This document shows positions 1 through 5,646 of a DNA stretch of 7,364 bases, piece after piece. The notes below the pieces were generated by a model. The model saw only the letters and a program-made list of their open reading frames with translations. It ran no database searches and was not told the DNA's origin. The first letter of the stretch is position 1, and every line of letters begins with the position of its first letter. Origin of the DNA: JAKFFN01 sp964444305 (GTDB taxonomy: Bacteria > Sumerlaeota > Sumerlaeia > Sumerlaeales > Sumerlaeaceae); contig CAYUGQ010000126.1 of NCBI GenBank assembly GCA_964444305.1, forward strand, positions 1-7,364, written 5' to 3'. Made by a program: the position numbers and the translations under genes.

Positions 1-474
1 GATGTCATAGGAGAAGCGGTCGTAGCCGCCCCGGTGGATTTCTTCGCCGTCGAGAGTTTCCAGGGTTTTGCCGTTAAGGGTTACACTGGTTTGCCAGTCT
101 ACGGCGTCGAAGTGGAGAAGAAAGCGGTGGTCGTTCCAGGTTTCGGGGAGAGTGAATTCGCGGCGATAAGTTGCATGGGTGGCGCGCTCGCCGATGCCTG
201 AGAGGGGGGCTTCGACAGGAAATGGAACGAGAATTTGGCGGTCGAAGTTCGGGATTTCGGCGAGGGCGTTTTCATTAAGAGCGATATCCCAAAGGCCGTT
301 GAGGTTTTTCCATTTCTCGCGTTTGAATTGGGGGCGTGGGTATACGTCCCAGGGTTTGTCGGGTTTCACGTTTTCCGCCCAGGGTGTCATTAGTGTAGAG
401 GTTGTCGGTTTCCAGTCGGCCGAAAGGGTTGAAGCCATGAGACCGATTAATACAATAGCTGCTCCGCGAACCAT
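1..474 (-). CDS. Secreted glycoside hydrolase family 2 protein, N-terminal part (cut by window edge)
   Basis: Reading the minus strand from the ATG at 474-472 gives 158 codons without a stop, running off the left edge. A GGGAG ribosome binding site lies 8 bases before the ATG. Residues 1-19 look like a signal peptide (short hydrophobic run, then S-T-L-S-A), so the enzyme is probably exported. The mature part has the typical start of GH2 beta-galactosidase/glucuronidase-like enzymes: YPRPQF, then NLNGLWDIAL, then VPFPVEAPLSGI, then the jelly-roll sugar-binding stretch with LHFDAVDWQTSVTLNGK and HRGGYDRFSYDI. Catalytic glutamates of this family lie in the TIM barrel further on and are not visible, so the substrate cannot be named. 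The gene is divergent from the DUF3309 gene; the 204 bases between them must hold its promoter, but no clear -35/-10 pair is seen. Family assignment is firm; the exact activity is unknown. Confidence 0.9.
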   Translation of the reverse strand, partial: MVRGAAIVLIGLMASTLSADWKPTTSTLMTPWAENVKPDKPWDVYPRPQFKREKWKNLNGLWDIALNENALAEIPNFDRQILVPFPVEAPLSGIGERATHATYRREFTLPETWNDHRFLLHFDAVDWQTSVTLNGKTLETLDGEEIHRGGYDRFSYDI

Positions 475-588
475 ACCCGAATCTCCCGCCGTGGCTGTTT
501 TTGTTGCGAGCGTAATGCGCGCTTTATCGCCCGAAAATTATCGGGGTTGTGGGGTCTGGCGGCTTTAATTGCAAGGACATTATGCATA

Positions 589-628
589 GGCCAGAGATGT
601 GAATTGGGGGTTGGATGCAATTCTGGCC
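589..628. other. Imperfect hairpin in the divergent intergenic region, in the leader of the DUF3309 gene
   Basis: GAATTG (601-606) pairs with CAATTC (618-623) around an 11-base loop. This is extended outward by GGCCA (589-593) and TGGCC (624-628), with a 7-base bulge on the left side only, giving 11 base pairs in all. It ends 50 bases before the DUF3309 start codon. It could be a leader-RNA hairpin or an operator. There is no T tract on the plus side, so it is not a typical terminator. A smaller stem, CCCGA/TCGGG at 530-545 with a 6-base loop, lies just upstream. Function is not shown by the sequence. Confidence 0.35.
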
Positions 629-678
629 CGCTGTTTGCCAATGGATGGCTCACTAAATCCAGCAAGGGAGTTACTACA

Positions 679-837
679 ATGTCTTTAGGAACCATACTGT
701 TAATCGTATTAATCGTGTTACTGATTATGTCTGTGCCGACATGGCCTTACAGCCGTGGCTGGGGGTATGCGCCGGGTGGCGTGGTGGGGTTGATTCTCAT
801 CATCGTTTTGATCCTGGTGTTGATGGGCCGGATTTAA
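679..837 (+). CDS. DUF3309 family small membrane protein, 52 aa
   Basis: This mini-protein begins MSLGTILLIVLIVLLIM, carries the signature PTWPYSRGWGY at residues 20-30, and ends in a second hydrophobic stretch (about 35-49) closing LMGRI. This matches, over its whole length, the DUF3309 family of very short bacterial proteins, whose function is unknown to me. Two membrane-spanning hydrophobic runs joined by a short aromatic and glycine-rich loop are visible. The start is set by AAGGGAG (664-670), 8 bases before ATG 679; the open frame extends further upstream, but the family-like sequence begins here. It stands alone, divergent from the GH2 gene and 140 bases before the DUF1080 gene. Family confidence is high; role unknown. 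Confidence 0.86.
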   Translation: MSLGTILLIVLIVLLIMSVPTWPYSRGWGYAPGGVVGLILIIVLILVLMGRI

Positions 838-847
838 GTTCTGGCAG

Positions 848-863
848 CTCGGCTTGGGCTGAG
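848..863 (+). other. Small hairpin just after the DUF3309 stop, possible weak terminator
   Basis: CTCGGC (848-853) pairs with GCTGAG (858-863), one G-T wobble, around a TTGG tetraloop. It starts 11 bases after the stop codon, a usual place for a 3' end structure, but it is not followed by a T tract. Read as a possible transcript-end or processing hairpin only. Confidence 0.25.
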
Positions 864-885
864 TGGATAAATTATGTGTTTGGAT

Positions 886-936
886 AGAGGCAGTGGGTCT
901 GGATGTTTTTAGAAAAGGTCTGGACTCTCTGCCTCT
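886..936. repeat. Repeat cluster upstream of the DUF1080 gene: 8-bp inverted arms enclosing 8-bp direct repeats
   Basis: AGAGGCAG (886-893) and CTGCCTCT (929-936) are a perfect inverted pair. Between them GGTCTGGA occurs twice, at 896-903 and 917-924, exactly 21 bases apart, about two turns of the helix. The cluster ends about 40 bases before the DUF1080 start codon. Spacing and place suit a binding site for a dimeric regulator or a folded leader, but no known operator is recognised. GGTCTGG also occurs once at 553-559, between the GH2 and DUF3309 genes. Confidence 0.35.
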
Positions 937-977
937 GTTTGCGCATTTAAGGTTAACAAATATTGGTGGGAGTTCGG

Positions 978-2531
978 ATGATTATGGGAGTTGGCAAAAT
1001 CGCCCTGGGTGCATTGATGACACTGGCTTTAGCGGGAACGGGCTGTGCGCAGGAGTGGGAAAATTTAGTGAAGGGGGACACGCTGGAGGGGTGGGTTCAG
1101 CGGGGCGGCAATGCGACCTATACGGTGAAGGATGGAGTAATTACGGGAGAGACGGCACCGGGTCAGCAGAAGAATGCGTTTTTATGTACGGAGCGGACTT
1201 GGCGGGATTTTGAACTTGAGCTGGAGTTTAAGGTGGATCCGAAATTAAACTCCGGGGTGCAGGTGCGGAGCAACAGTGATCCGGCTTATCGGGATGGGGC
1301 GGTGCATGGTTACCAGGTGGAGATTGATCCGTCTGAGCGATCATGGACGGGCGGTATTTATGATGAGTCGCGGCGGGGATGGCTGGCGAACCTGGCTGAT
1401 AATGAGGATGCGCGGGCGGCATTTCGTCAAAATGAGTGGAACAAGCTGTATGTATCGGCGCGGGGAGATACGATCAGGACGCGGCTGAACGATGTGGATG
1501 CGGTGAGTCTGAACGACAATATGACCAGCCGGGGTTTCATTGCCCTGCAAGTGCATTCGACGAAAAGCACGGAGACGATGCGGATTCAGTTTCGTAATAT
1601 CCGCCTGAAGGATTGGGATAAGGTGGCGATTACGCATTGGGAGAGCGACAGTCCGTTTGGGGATTACCAGGGACAGTTGACGGGAGGATCGCCGCTGGTG
1701 GCCCAGGTGATTGATCTGGGTGCGGGGCGGTTTCGGGCGAAGTTTTTAAACGGCTTTGATGATACGAAGAATGTGCTGGCAGAGGCCGACGGCGAAGGGA
1801 AGGATGGGGTCGTGCGGTTTGAGTCTGATGTGATCTCCGGCAAAATTAAGGACAAGAAGTTTACGGGTAAGAAGGCTGACGGAACTATGTTTAGCCTGGA
1901 TTATGTGGAGCGGGAATCGCCGACGCTGGGAGCTGAGGCGCCGGAGGGGGCGGTGGTCTTGTTTGACGGCAGCGGCCTGGGGGCATGGCAGAAGGATGAT
2001 GGGGCTGAGATCGGATGGAAGATTGCGGATAACGGGGCGATGCAGGTGGTGCCCCGGACGGGGACGATTGAAAGTCGGGAGGCTTTCGGGGATATGGAGA
2101 TGCACATTGAGTTTCGGTTGCCGCTGATGCCGTTTGCGCGGGGTCAGGAGCGGGCGAACAGCGGGGTTTATGTGCAGGGAAGCTATGAGGTGCAGGTGTT
2201 AGACAGCTATGGTCTTGAAGGGGCAGATAATGAGGCGGGAGGCATTTATAAGGTGGGCGCGCCGCTGATTAATGCGGCTTTTCCGCCGTTGCAGTGGCAG
2301 GCGTATGACATTGAATTCCGTGCGGCACGCTGGGATGGGGATCGCAAGACTGAGAACGCCCGGATTACGGTGAAGCATAATGGTGTGCTGGTCCAGGATG
2401 ATATTGAACTGCCGGATGCTACGGGTGGGGCGAAGTATAAGGGGGAACCGAAACATCCGGGACCGATCATGTTGCAGGATCATCGGAACGAGATTCAATT
2501 TCGAAATATATGGGTGAAGCCGGCGGAGTAA
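978..2531 (+). CDS. Secreted protein with two 3-keto-disaccharide hydrolase (DUF1080) domains
   Basis: The 517-residue product starts with a signal sequence (hydrophobic core about residues 8-20, then GTGCAQEW). Cleavage after the GCA is plausible; the cysteine could instead hint at a lipoprotein, but the lipobox is poor. Domain 1 (about 27-214) has the DUF1080 pattern: an ENLVKGDTLEGW-like start, NSGVQVRSN, HGYQVEIDPS, GGIYDESRRGWL and QFRNIRLKDW. A middle region (about 215-324) carries VAQVIDLGAGRFRAKFL and ends in ESPTLGAEAPEGAVVLF. Domain 2 (about 325-515) has VLFDGSGLGAW, NSGVYVQGSYEVQVLDSYG, GGIYKVGAP, PIMLQDH and IQFRNIWV. The family (PF06439) acts on 3-keto sugars and is a lectin-like sandwich abundant in Planctomycetota and Verrucomicrobiota; substrate here is unknown. 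GGGAG at 968-972 is 5 bases before ATG 978 and 11 before ATG 984, so either start is possible. A strong terminator follows. Confidence 0.9.
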   Translation: MIMGVGKIALGALMTLALAGTGCAQEWENLVKGDTLEGWVQRGGNATYTVKDGVITGETAPGQQKNAFLCTERTWRDFELELEFKVDPKLNSGVQVRSNSDPAYRDGAVHGYQVEIDPSERSWTGGIYDESRRGWLANLADNEDARAAFRQNEWNKLYVSARGDTIRTRLNDVDAVSLNDNMTSRGFIALQVHSTKSTETMRIQFRNIRLKDWDKVAITHWESDSPFGDYQGQLTGGSPLVAQVIDLGAGRFRAKFLNGFDDTKNVLAEADGEGKDGVVRFESDVISGKIKDKKFTGKKADGTMFSLDYVERESPTLGAEAPEGAVVLFDGSGLGAWQKDDGAEIGWKIADNGAMQVVPRTGTIESREAFGDMEMHIEFRLPLMPFARGQERANSGVYVQGSYEVQVLDSYGLEGADNEAGGIYKVGAPLINAAFPPLQWQAYDIEFRAARWDGDRKTENARITVKHNGVLVQDDIELPDATGGAKYKGEPKHPGPIMLQDHRNEIQFRNIWVKPAE

Positions 2532-2558
2532 CGCGCGATACCTGAGAAGCTTTAACTG

Positions 2559-2585
2559 GCCCTCCAAATTTGGAGGGCTTTTTTT
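2559..2585 (+). terminator. Rho-independent terminator after the DUF1080 gene
   Basis: Bases 2559-2578 are a perfect 20-base palindrome with GCCCTCC and GGAGGGC arms around AAATTT, followed at once by seven T. It lies 27 bases after the stop codon and separates the carbohydrate genes from the 3D-domain gene. Confidence 0.93.
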
Positions 2586-2689
2586 GTGGGGGAAAGTTTT
2601 CTTGCCAGTGGCGCGGGGGAATGGCAGGGGATTAATTTAACCGATGCAGATTGGTTGATGCCGGATCATTTTCCTGTGGAGCGGTGAGC

Positions 2690-3240
2690 ATGTTGATGCG
2701 TGATCTATTTGGGTTTTCTTGTGTGTGGCTGGTTCGTGGGGCGGTGGTTGCGGGGCTTTGGCTTGGGGGGGGTGTGAGGCGGTGGCGCGCCAGACGGTCC
2801 GAATGGAGGTGACGGCTTATTGCGATTGCGGGGAGTGTAATGGGTATCACCGGGGGAGCTGGAAGTTTCTCAAGCTGGACCATTGGAACCGGTATACTGA
2901 TGCGTCCGGACGGCGGTATACGGGGAAGACGGCGAGCGGGGGGCGGCTGGTGGAGCCTCGGGCGGGGCTTTTGTCGACGGAAAGCGTGAAGCGACCGTGG
3001 ACGGTGCCGGGCAAGGTCGTTTTTCCGTGGCGGGCGAAGTCGCGGATGGGGACGATTGCGGCAGATACGCGCTATTATCCTTTTGGGACGCGGATGTATG
3101 TGCCGGGTTGGGGATGGGGCGTGGTGGGTGATCGCGGCGGCGCGATTAAGGGGCCGAACCGGATTGATATTTTCTTAAACAGTCATGGGGATACCAGGCA
3201 GTGGGGTCGGCAGACGGTGGATGTCACGGTGGAGCGTTAA
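2690..3240 (+). CDS. Secreted 3D-domain cell-wall protein with a frame break at a G8 run
   Basis: The C-terminal part has the 3D (Asp-Asp-Asp) domain, a double-psi barrel related to the MltA lytic transglycosylase core: AADTRYYPFGTRMYVPG, then GDRGGAIKG, then NRIDIFL and RQWGRQTVDVTV. Its three aspartates are near residues 126, 148 and 160. A TAYCDCGEC motif precedes it. The catalytic frame has no ATG before this region, an in-frame TGA at 2701, and only TTG/GTG starts without a good binding site. In the next frame, ATG 2690 has GGAG 8 bases upstream and encodes an ideal signal peptide (MLMRDLFGF, VRGAVVAGLWLGGG), but runs to TGA at 2810 after 40 codons. The frames meet in eight G at 2765-2772. 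One extra G, or a -1 slip, gives a continuous 183-residue protein with a C-E-A-V-A cleavage site before RQTVRMEV. This may be a sequencing error, a phase-variable tract or slippage. Role: likely peptidoglycan binding or cleavage outside the inner membrane. Confidence 0.82.
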
Positions 3241-3368
3241 TGGGGGCGCGGCTGTGGTCTGAAAGCGTTTGAGGGTTGCTGCCGGGTTTTAATCTTGTTT
3301 TTGGGTGGAGTTTATTGAGGGGTCTGTGTGGGGATTAAATTTTGATGACGATTTGCTGAGGTTTTTTG

Positions 3369-4547
3369 ATGACGGATTTTGCGCGGTTGCGGGGTGTTAT
3401 TGAGGAGGGGATGGAGATTGGGCTGCATTTGGGTGCGGTGGTGCATGTGCGGCGGGGGGGAGAGGTGGTGGCGGATTTTGCGGTGGGGCGCGCCGGTCTG
3501 TGGCCTTCCGTGGATTTACGGATGGATCACCGGCTGCTGTGGTTGAGTGCGGGGAAACCTTTGACGGCTATGGCGATGGGGATTCTGAGAGATCGAGGGC
3601 GGCTGCGGTTTGAGGATCGAATTGCGGAGTATATCCCGGGTTTTGAGCGGCATGGGAAGGATGATGTGACGATTGAGCATGTGCTGATGCAGGCGCATGG
3701 GTTTAAGCCGCCGCGTTTGGATTGGTCGCGGTGGTCGCGGGAGGAGGTGGTGGCGGCGATTTGTGATGCACCGATGATGAAGGGGGCGAGGGCGGGAGAG
3801 TTTGCGGCGTATGATCCGCAGTCGGGGTGGTATCTGCTGGAGGAAATCGTGGAGCGGGTGTCGGGGCGGGACAATCATGATTTTGTGAAGGATGAGGTTT
3901 TGGTGCCGCTGGGGTGCCACTCGGCTTCGATTGGTTTGCCGGAGGAGGAATGGCTGGCGGGTGTGGATCGGGGGGAGATTGCGGTGCTGCATGACACGAA
4001 CGGGGCGGCGCAGGACAAGATGGATCTGCGGCCAGAGGCGCTGGCGGCGGCTGATAAACCTGAGGGAGGACGCCGGCAGCCGGGGCCGTGGCTGGGGGAT
4101 GATGGCCGGCGCGCGGCGGCGCGAAACCCGGGCGGGGGCGCTATGGGTTGCGTGGCCGATCTTGTGCGGATTTATGAGTGTCTGCTGGCGGGTGGAAAGA
4201 CGGCGGAGGGTGAGAGCCTATTGCGACGAGAGACGGTGGAGGAGATGACGTCTCGCCGGCGGGAAGGGCTGAAGGATTATACGTTTGGTCAGGTGGTGGA
4301 CTGGGGGCTTGGTTTTTTGATTAATTCGGCGAAGTATGGTGCGCTGGCGAATCCTTATGGTTATGGCAAGCACGCGAGTGAGGGGACATTTGGCCATGGG
4401 GGGATGCAGAGCAGCGGAGGTTTCGGGGACCCGGAGCATGGGCTTTGCGGGGCGATTATTTTTAACGGCCTGCCGGGCGAACCGAAGCATCAGCGTCGGA
4501 TTGATGTGGCGATGACCGCGTTGTATGAGGATTTAGGTTTGGGTTGA
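3369..4547 (+). CDS. Serine hydrolase of the beta-lactamase class C / EstB family
   Basis: This 392-residue protein resembles the Pfam beta-lactamase (PF00144) family of penicillin-binding-protein-like esterases and peptidases. The nucleophile motif SxxK is S60-A-G-K63 within LLWLSAGKPLTAMAMG. The region around Y148 (AAYDPQSGWYLLEEIVERVSG) sits where these enzymes carry their second catalytic motif Y-x-N, here Y-D-P. The third motif is HGG at 343-345 (TFGHGGMQSSGG). D-R-I-A-E-Y-I-P and T-I-E-H-V-L-M-Q-A-H-G are also typical. No signal peptide is present, so it is probably cytoplasmic, which argues against a role as a true beta-lactamase and for an esterase or amidase. TGAGG at 3357-3361 lies 7 bases before ATG 3369; an in-frame TTG just upstream is less likely. 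It starts 128 bases after the 3D gene, so a shared transcript is possible but not shown. Confidence 0.87.
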   Translation: MTDFARLRGVIEEGMEIGLHLGAVVHVRRGGEVVADFAVGRAGLWPSVDLRMDHRLLWLSAGKPLTAMAMGILRDRGRLRFEDRIAEYIPGFERHGKDDVTIEHVLMQAHGFKPPRLDWSRWSREEVVAAICDAPMMKGARAGEFAAYDPQSGWYLLEEIVERVSGRDNHDFVKDEVLVPLGCHSASIGLPEEEWLAGVDRGEIAVLHDTNGAAQDKMDLRPEALAAADKPEGGRRQPGPWLGDDGRRAAARNPGGGAMGCVADLVRIYECLLAGGKTAEGESLLRRETVEEMTSRRREGLKDYTFGQVVDWGLGFLINSAKYGALANPYGYGKHASEGTFGHGGMQSSGGFGDPEHGLCGAIIFNGLPGEPKHQRRIDVAMTALYEDLGLG

Positions 4548-4557
4548 TAATGAAAAT

Positions 4558-4606
4558 GCCGCACCCGGTGAGGCAGACGCGTCGATACCCGGGTGCGGCT
4601 TTATTA
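4558..4606. terminator. Hairpin terminator between convergent genes, possibly bidirectional
   Basis: GCCGCACCCGG (4558-4568) pairs perfectly with CCGGGTGCGGC (4589-4599), 11 base pairs, with a 20-base loop. TTTATTA follows on the plus side, 10 bases after the hydrolase stop codon region begins. On the minus side the stem is followed by ATTTTCA and lies 21 bases beyond the stop of the opposite gene, so one hairpin may serve both genes. Confidence 0.82.
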
Positions 4607-4620
4607 GATAAGGTGGATAA

Positions 4621-5238
4621 TTAGTACAGGTTCCAGTCGTTGACGGAGGAGATGTCGCGGGTAAGGCGCAGGTAATCGATGTGTTCGTCAAGATTGATAC
4701 CAAGGATTGCAGTGTTGCTGAAGCGGAGTTCTATACCATTAATGGTGGTGTCGCCGCCGGGGGAGATGGGCGGGGAGAAGCTGGAGAGATTAGCCCCGAT
4801 GTTCGCGCCGCCAACGAGGTTGATTAAGGCGAGGTTGATATTTGGTGCCGTATGGGTTCCGTCGTTGGTGTTAATGACGACAGTCAAGCTTCTACTTAGG
4901 TTTACGTTGGCTATGGCTCGCATGGAAAAAACGAATCGATCTGCCGTTTCAGGTACGGGCACGGAGAGCGAACTATTAACGATTCGGTAGGATGATGAGC
5001 CGAGGGTGACGCTGGCGAGTTGCCTGATATCCTGATTGCCCTGGATGGCACCGGTGAGGTTCAGGCCGAGATCAACGGTGACATTGTTAGTGTTAGTGAC
5101 TTGCCAGTTGCCTAAGTTGCCTTCCAAGTAGCTTTCGAAATCTTCGACGACGGCTACGACCTGGGTTTGGCCTTGAGCTGGGAGGCTGGGAAGAATAGCA
5201 AACAGGAGGGCTGCGGTTTTGACACAATTTTTGAGCAT
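4621..5238 (-). CDS. Secreted protein of unknown function, 205 aa
   Basis: I do not recognise a named family. The chosen ATG (5238-5236) begins MLKNCVKTAALLFAILPSLP, a clear signal peptide, with cleavage likely near AQGQTQ; a TTG 30 bases upstream is in frame but would bury the signal. The binding site is weak: AGGGA about 13 bases before the ATG. The mature part opens with VVEDFESYLEGNLGNW, an opening seen in many secreted jelly-roll or lectin-like proteins of the PVC group. It goes on with alternating polar and hydrophobic beta-strand-like stretches rich in Asn, Thr, Ser, Leu and Val (for example NTNNVTVDLGLNLTG), and ends with DEHIDYLRLTRD, resembling the closing strand of carbohydrate-binding sandwiches. 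There is no PEP-CTERM tail or membrane anchor. It converges with the serine hydrolase, and 408 bases separate it from the upstream HD gene. A beta-sandwich surface or carbohydrate-binding protein is an inference. Confidence 0.72.
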   Translation of the reverse strand: MLKNCVKTAALLFAILPSLPAQGQTQVVAVVEDFESYLEGNLGNWQVTNTNNVTVDLGLNLTGAIQGNQDIRQLASVTLGSSSYRIVNSSLSVPVPETADRFVFSMRAIANVNLSRSLTVVINTNDGTHTAPNINLALINLVGGANIGANLSSFSPPISPGGDTTINGIELRFSNTAILGINLDEHIDYLRLTRDISSVNDWNLY

Positions 5239-5290
5239 TAGACGATCACTTTCCCTGTTCGGCCGCAAAACATCATTATGCTATGTTCAA

Positions 5291-5307
5291 AGGGTGCAGG
5301 CCACCCT
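5291..5307. repeat. Perfect 6-bp hairpin/inverted repeat upstream of the secreted protein gene
   Basis: AGGGTG (5291-5296) and CACCCT (5302-5307) are separated by five bases. It lies 53 bases upstream of the minus-strand start codon, suitable for an operator half-site pair or a small leader hairpin. Confidence 0.4.
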
Positions 5308-5361
5308 ATGGATGTAAGAATATGGTGCTTTACCACGGAACAGAAACAAATGGGGTGCAGG
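5292..5361. repeat. 9-bp direct repeat GGGTGCAGG, two copies
   Basis: GGGTGCAGG occurs at 5292-5300 and again at 5353-5361, 61 bases apart. The first copy overlaps the AGGGTG/CACCCT inverted repeat. Both are upstream of the minus-strand secreted protein gene; a regulator binding both is possible but untested, and a chance match in G-rich DNA cannot be excluded. Confidence 0.35.
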
Positions 5362-5371
5362 ACAGAATGAC

Positions 5372-5490
5372 GAACCTTCACTAAGGGCTAAGCTGCAAAT
5401 TAAGATGAAATACACTTAAGCCACCTGAAGGCCCCTGTGAACCTCTCAGGCGGAAGGGATGAATTGTCGACGCGTCTGAAACTGAGAGAT
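5372..5490. ncRNA. Candidate structured RNA element (nested stems), strand uncertain
   Basis: Two nested stems are visible: CCTTCA (5375-5380) with TGAAGG (5426-5431), and inside it GGCTAAG (5386-5392) with CTTAAGCC (5415-5422), which pairs fully apart from one bulged A. Right after, CTCTCAG (5443-5449) pairs with CTGAGAG (5482-5488) around a loop holding the palindrome GACGCGTC (5469-5476). On the plus strand the stretch CCTGAAGG...CCTCTCAGGCGGAAGG resembles the 3' half of a glycine riboswitch aptamer, but the matching 5' GGAGAG arm is missing and no plus-strand gene follows. On the minus strand it would lie about 135-250 bases upstream of the secreted protein gene. Function unknown. Confidence 0.28.
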
Positions 5491-5588
5491 ATACAGGATT
5501 TGTGCCAAAGCAAGCGAAATCAATATGTTGTGGCGCTGTATTATTTGGGCGGGTTGTCTGGATGCATACGGTTTTGGATTTATGGGTT

Positions 5589-5630
5589 CGCGTACAGAGA
5601 TGGGGGCGGTGCCGATAATTTGAGTACGCG
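5589..5630 (-). other. 7-bp inverted repeat beyond the HD gene stop, possible transcript-end hairpin
   Basis: CGCGTAC (5589-5595) and GTACGCG (5624-5630) form a perfect pair with a 28-base loop that itself holds a GGC/GCC mini-stem. It begins 16 bases beyond the minus-strand stop codon. No T tract follows on the minus strand, so it is at best a weak terminator or a processing signal. Confidence 0.3.
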
Positions 5631-5646
5631 GGAAGGTTGGTAAATT

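Larger units (their letters stand above)
5239..5646. other. 408-base stretch with no convincing gene
   Basis: This gap lies between the start of the secreted protein gene and the stop of the HD gene, both on the minus strand, so it should hold the promoter and leader of the former and the 3' end of the latter. It is visibly richer in A+T than the neighbouring genes over about 5241-5420. It contains several inverted repeats listed separately. The one open frame (5437-5643 plus, GTG start, 68 codons) shows no recognisable domain. In most bacteria the gene downstream of pgpH is ybeY; it is absent here. Confidence 0.6.

Noticed and set aside
179..568. 129-codon plus-strand frame over the GH2 start
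   Set aside because: It is antisense to a clear GH2 N-terminus with signal peptide and binding site, and its product shows no family features.
863..1213. 116-codon frame overlapping the start of the DUF1080 gene
   Set aside because: It overlaps the DUF1080 coding sequence in another frame, has no ribosome binding site and no recognisable domain.
2719..3240. Simple TTG start for the 3D-domain protein
   Set aside because: No ribosome binding site, and it gives a poor, glycine-rich leader; the ATG at 2690 in the neighbouring frame fits far better.
3454..3460. Run of seven G inside the serine hydrolase gene as a second frame break
   Set aside because: The frame and family features are continuous on both sides, so there is no sign of disruption.
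5239..5330. TPP riboswitch on the minus strand (CACCCTTTGAAC string)
   Set aside because: Only a short string resembles the TPP core; the required CTGAGA element and the rest of the aptamer are not in the right order or spacing.
4575..5477. 11-bp inverted pair (AGACGCGTCGA at 4575-4585, TCGACGCGTCT at 5467-5477) as ends of an inserted element around the secreted protein gene
   Set aside because: Eight of the eleven bases are themselves palindromic (GACGCGTC), so only three extra bases match. No target duplication or transposase is present.
5437..5643. 68-codon plus-strand frame with GTG start in the 408-base gap
   Set aside because: There is a weak AAGG before the GTG, but the product matches nothing I know and it runs through two inverted repeats. 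Too little to call a gene.
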